Of a stretch of 64,000 nucleotides of DNA, positions 62,127-64,000 are shown piece after piece. This DNA is from Streptomyces sp. NBC_00569. Lineage in GTDB: Bacteria; Actinomycetota; Actinomycetes; Streptomycetales; Streptomycetaceae. The translations under genes were made by a program, and so were the position numbers. Location: contig NZ_CP107783.1 of assembly GCF_036345255.1 (NCBI RefSeq), positions 6,742,001-6,806,000 of the forward strand, written 5' to 3'. Below the pieces are notes generated by a model, which searched no databases, had not been told where the DNA came from, and saw only the letters and a program-made list of their open reading frames with translations. How positions within the stretch are numbered: position 1 is the stretch's first letter; every line of letters begins with the position of its first letter.

Positions 62127-62774
62127 TCAGCAGCCGCTGAGATACGACGTCAGGGCGCTCTTCTCGGCCGAGTCCACCGTGAGGTTGTAGTAGTGCTTCA
62201 CCTGCACCCACATGCGGACATAGGTGCACTTGTACGCGGCGCGCGACGGCATCCACTTGGCCGGGTCCTGGTCGCCCTTGGACTGGTTGACGTTGTCCGT
62301 GACGGCGATGAGCTGGGGTCGCGTGAGGTCGTTGGCGAAGCCCTGTCGCTGTGCGGTCGTCCAGGCGTTGGCGCCGGACTTCCAGGCTTCGGAGAGCGGG
62401 ACGATGTGGTCGATGTCGACGTCGGCCGCCGCGCTCCAGGTCGCGCCGTCGTACTCCGAGTACCAACTGCCGGACGTGGCCGCGCAGCTGGAGTCCTGCG
62501 AGACGTTCGTGCCGTCGCGCTTGAGCACGACCTCGCGGGTGTTGCAGGCGCCGGACTGGGTGATCCAGTGCGGGAAGAGGTCGCGGCTGTAGCCGTCGGA
62601 GGAGCCCTCGGCCTTGACCGTGAGCTCGGAGAGGTACGTGCGGGCGGTGGCCCCGCTGACCGGGGTGGGGGGAGCGGCCTGCGCGGCCGGGCCGTTCAGC
62701 AGGGTGAGGGCGGAGACGACGGCGGTGGCGGCGCCGAGTGCGGCGGCGCGTCGACGCGCGTAGAACATGCGCAT
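62127..62774 (-). CDS. Secreted HNH endonuclease (DUF1524/GmrSD-type)
   Basis: This 215-residue protein has a signal peptide (RRRAAALGAATAVVSALTLLNGPAAQAA). The nuclease core DVDIDHIVPLSEAWKSGANAWTTAQRQGFANDLTRPQLIAVTDNVNQSKGDQDPAKW carries the HNH histidine pair. Four cysteines could form disulfides. It should cut extracellular nucleic acids for scavenging or competition. GGGAG precedes the ATG. Confidence 0.93.
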   Translation of the reverse strand: MRMFYARRRAAALGAATAVVSALTLLNGPAAQAAPPTPVSGATARTYLSELTVKAEGSSDGYSRDLFPHWITQSGACNTREVVLKRDGTNVSQDSSCAATSGSWYSEYDGATWSAAADVDIDHIVPLSEAWKSGANAWTTAQRQGFANDLTRPQLIAVTDNVNQSKGDQDPAKWMPSRAAYKCTYVRMWVQVKHYYNLTVDSAEKSALTSYLSGC

Positions 62775-63024
62775 GTGAACTCCCTTGAAGTGGGGGGAAG
62801 TTGGCCGAGCGGGCCCGGCCATGCTGGCGCCCCGGGGTTTCCGGGAGATGTGCGCCGAGTGACAGGGTCGCGTCAACGACGCGTACACATCAAGGGGGCG
62901 GACGTGACTTGTGGGGGAGCGGGCGGGACTTCGGGGTGCGGACCGGTGGTACCGGGGTGGCGCGTCCGGGCGTGACGCGGGTCATGCCGATTCGCTCAGC
63001 AGTTCGCGTACGATAGGCGGCGCA

Positions 63025-63136
63025 GAAGGGGAGTAGCTCTTCGCCGGACCGTCGACATACTGCTCAGCTCGTTCTGAGCCGGCGCCCGGAGGCAGGACCC
63101 GTACACCCGGTCCGGCCAGCGAGACCTTCGGCAAAG
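63025..63136 (+). ncRNA. Likely yybP-ykoY (manganese) riboswitch
   Basis: The aptamer has the conserved opening AAGGGGAGTAGC at 63026 and the conserved closing GCGAGACCTTCGGCAAAGC near 63119-63137, with variable stems between. These two strands form the core that binds manganese. A -10-like TACGAT lies near 63010. The expression platform would be the hairpin-rich stretch 63137-63247, which holds GTGC/GCAC stems before a TTG start. Confidence 0.8.
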
Positions 63137-63247
63137 CAGTGATTCACCTGCGTGCACACCTGTGTGCGCACCTGAGCGCTGCCGTGCCGAGGTGTCGTAC
63201 AGGACTTACGGAACTCTCGGCGGGGCAGCCCGACCGATTGAGGAATC

Positions 63248-63826
63248 TTGATCAGCATCAGCGTGATGGCGGTTGTCTTCGGCATCGTCTTCCTTGCCGA
63301 ACTCCCCGACAAGACCGCACTCGCCGGACTCGTCCTCGGCACCCGCTACCGCGCCTCGTACGTCTTCGCCGGTGTCGCCGCCGCCTTCGCCGTCCATGTC
63401 GCGCTCGCCGTCGCGGCGGGCAGCATACTGACCCTGCTGCCGCAGCAGCTTGTGCACGCACTGACCGGTGTGCTGTTCCTCGGCGGCGCGGCCGTCCTCC
63501 TGCTGAAGAAGGACGAGGAGGAGGAAGAGGTCCGCAAGCCCAAGGACCAGAGCTTCTGGAAGGTCTCCGGCGCGGGCTTCATGCTCATCCTGGTCGCGGA
63601 GTTCGGCGATCTGACGCAGATCATGACCGCGAACCTCGCCGCCCGCTACGACGACCCGCTCTCCGTCGGCCTCGGCGCCGTCCTCGCCCTGTGGGCCGTC
63701 GGGGGCCTCGGCATCGTCGGCGGCAAGGCCCTGATGAAGCGGGTCCCGCTGGCGCTCATCACGAAGATCGCCGCGGTCCTGATGCTCGGCATGGGCGTCT
63801 GGAGCCTCTACGAAGCGGTGGCATAA
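63248..63826 (+). CDS. GDT1/TMEM165 family cation (manganese) transporter
   Basis: This 192-residue protein has six membrane segments and two family motifs with acidic residues: LAELPDKTALAGL near residue 20 and VAEFGDLTQIMTANLA near 120 (ExGD/EFGDxT). Bacterial members export manganese or exchange calcium and protons. A charged loop KKDEEEEEVRKPKD links the halves. The TTG start has GAGGA before it. The upstream manganese riboswitch strongly supports manganese export. Confidence 0.93.
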   Translation: MISISVMAVVFGIVFLAELPDKTALAGLVLGTRYRASYVFAGVAAAFAVHVALAVAAGSILTLLPQQLVHALTGVLFLGGAAVLLLKKDEEEEEVRKPKDQSFWKVSGAGFMLILVAEFGDLTQIMTANLAARYDDPLSVGLGAVLALWAVGGLGIVGGKALMKRVPLALITKIAAVLMLGMGVWSLYEAVA

Positions 63827-63890
63827 GCCGTGAATCCGGCCCTGACCAGGGCCGCTGGCGTAGACGCCACCCCGTTTTGTACAGTTGAGG

Positions 63891-63946
63891 AACAAAGTGG
63901 CTCCCGCCCACTCACCCTGACCGGTGGGCGGGGTCACCTTGTTCCT
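63891..63946 (+). promoter_or_regulatory. Long leader hairpin before the last gene
   Basis: The arms GAACAA-GTG-CCCGCCCAC and GTGGGCGGG-CAC-TTGTTC pair along most of 56 bases. TACAGT near 63880 is a candidate -10, so a transcript would begin with this hairpin. It may act as terminator of the transporter gene or as a leader structure of the next. Confidence 0.55.
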
Positions 63947-63966
63947 ACGCCTGGAGGACCCTGCCG

Positions 63967-64000
63967 ATGACGGCCACCACTGTTCTGTCCGCCCGCGCCC
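63967..64000 (+). CDS. Start of a gene cut by the right edge
   Basis: ATG at 63967 with GGAGG upstream opens MTATTVLSARA; only eleven codons are in the window, so the product cannot be named. Confidence 0.6.
   Translation, partial: MTATTVLSARA

Overview
The window is GC-rich chromosomal DNA with GTG and TTG starts, many leaderless-looking genes and the protein families of a Streptomyces core chromosome. The fab locus with its PucR-type regulator, followed by the DUF3145 gene, has the order known around fasR-fabD-fabH-acpP-fabF of S. coelicolor. No complete mobile element is present, but there is a clear scar of past integrations at a tRNA-Val gene.

Layout. Positions 1-5.8 kb hold a truncated enolase-superfamily gene, a zinc-ribbon membrane protein, a MarR/oxidoreductase divergent pair, Ohr, and three small-metabolism or membrane genes. 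5.8-11.3 kb is a carbohydrate block: TetR, a GH3 glucosidase with an inserted PA14-like domain, aldose epimerase and an SGNH lipoprotein. 11.6-17.2 kb holds DUF3145 converging on the fatty-acid synthesis genes fabF, acpP, fabH and fabD, with the regulator fasR. 17.3-30.6 kb holds a pirin-like protein, a serine hydrolase, a MerR/aldo-keto reductase pair, and a block with two paralogous alpha/beta hydrolases, an acyltransferase, a two-component system and a DUF4429 protein. It ends with a TetR/MFS efflux pair and a secreted I36-type protein. 30.7-34.9 kb holds aceE, a DUF3052 protein and a peroxiredoxin.

35.1-44.2 kb is the most unusual part. It has two TerD proteins, a TerC-like DUF475 membrane protein, two divergent TerD-type proteins, and then a tightly overlapping operon. 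The operon encodes a citrate-lyase-like aldolase, a fused PRTase-TRSP-StiP protein and a HAD phosphatase. This matches the Ter-associated metabolite-synthesis genes described by comparative genomics, whose product is unknown. 44.3-48.3 kb holds a zinc-ribbon protein and a galactonate catabolism cluster (dehydratase, aldolase, PfkB kinase, GntR regulator). 48.3-50.5 kb holds a DUF4383 membrane protein and a coiled-coil protein.

50.7-54.3 kb is an accessory scar: intact tRNA-Val, an integrase remnant without its catalytic tyrosine, a tRNA-Ser 3' fragment, two decaying copies of the tRNA-Val 3' half, and a secreted Gly/Tyr repeat protein. 54.3-62.8 kb holds a PASTA-like lipoprotein, small conserved proteins, a DedA protein, a frameshifted SOD-like gene, DoxX, an FAD-dependent protein, a PhoD-like phosphatase and a secreted HNH nuclease. 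The right edge holds a GDT1/TMEM165-type cation transporter preceded by what looks like a yybP-ykoY manganese riboswitch, and the start of one more gene.
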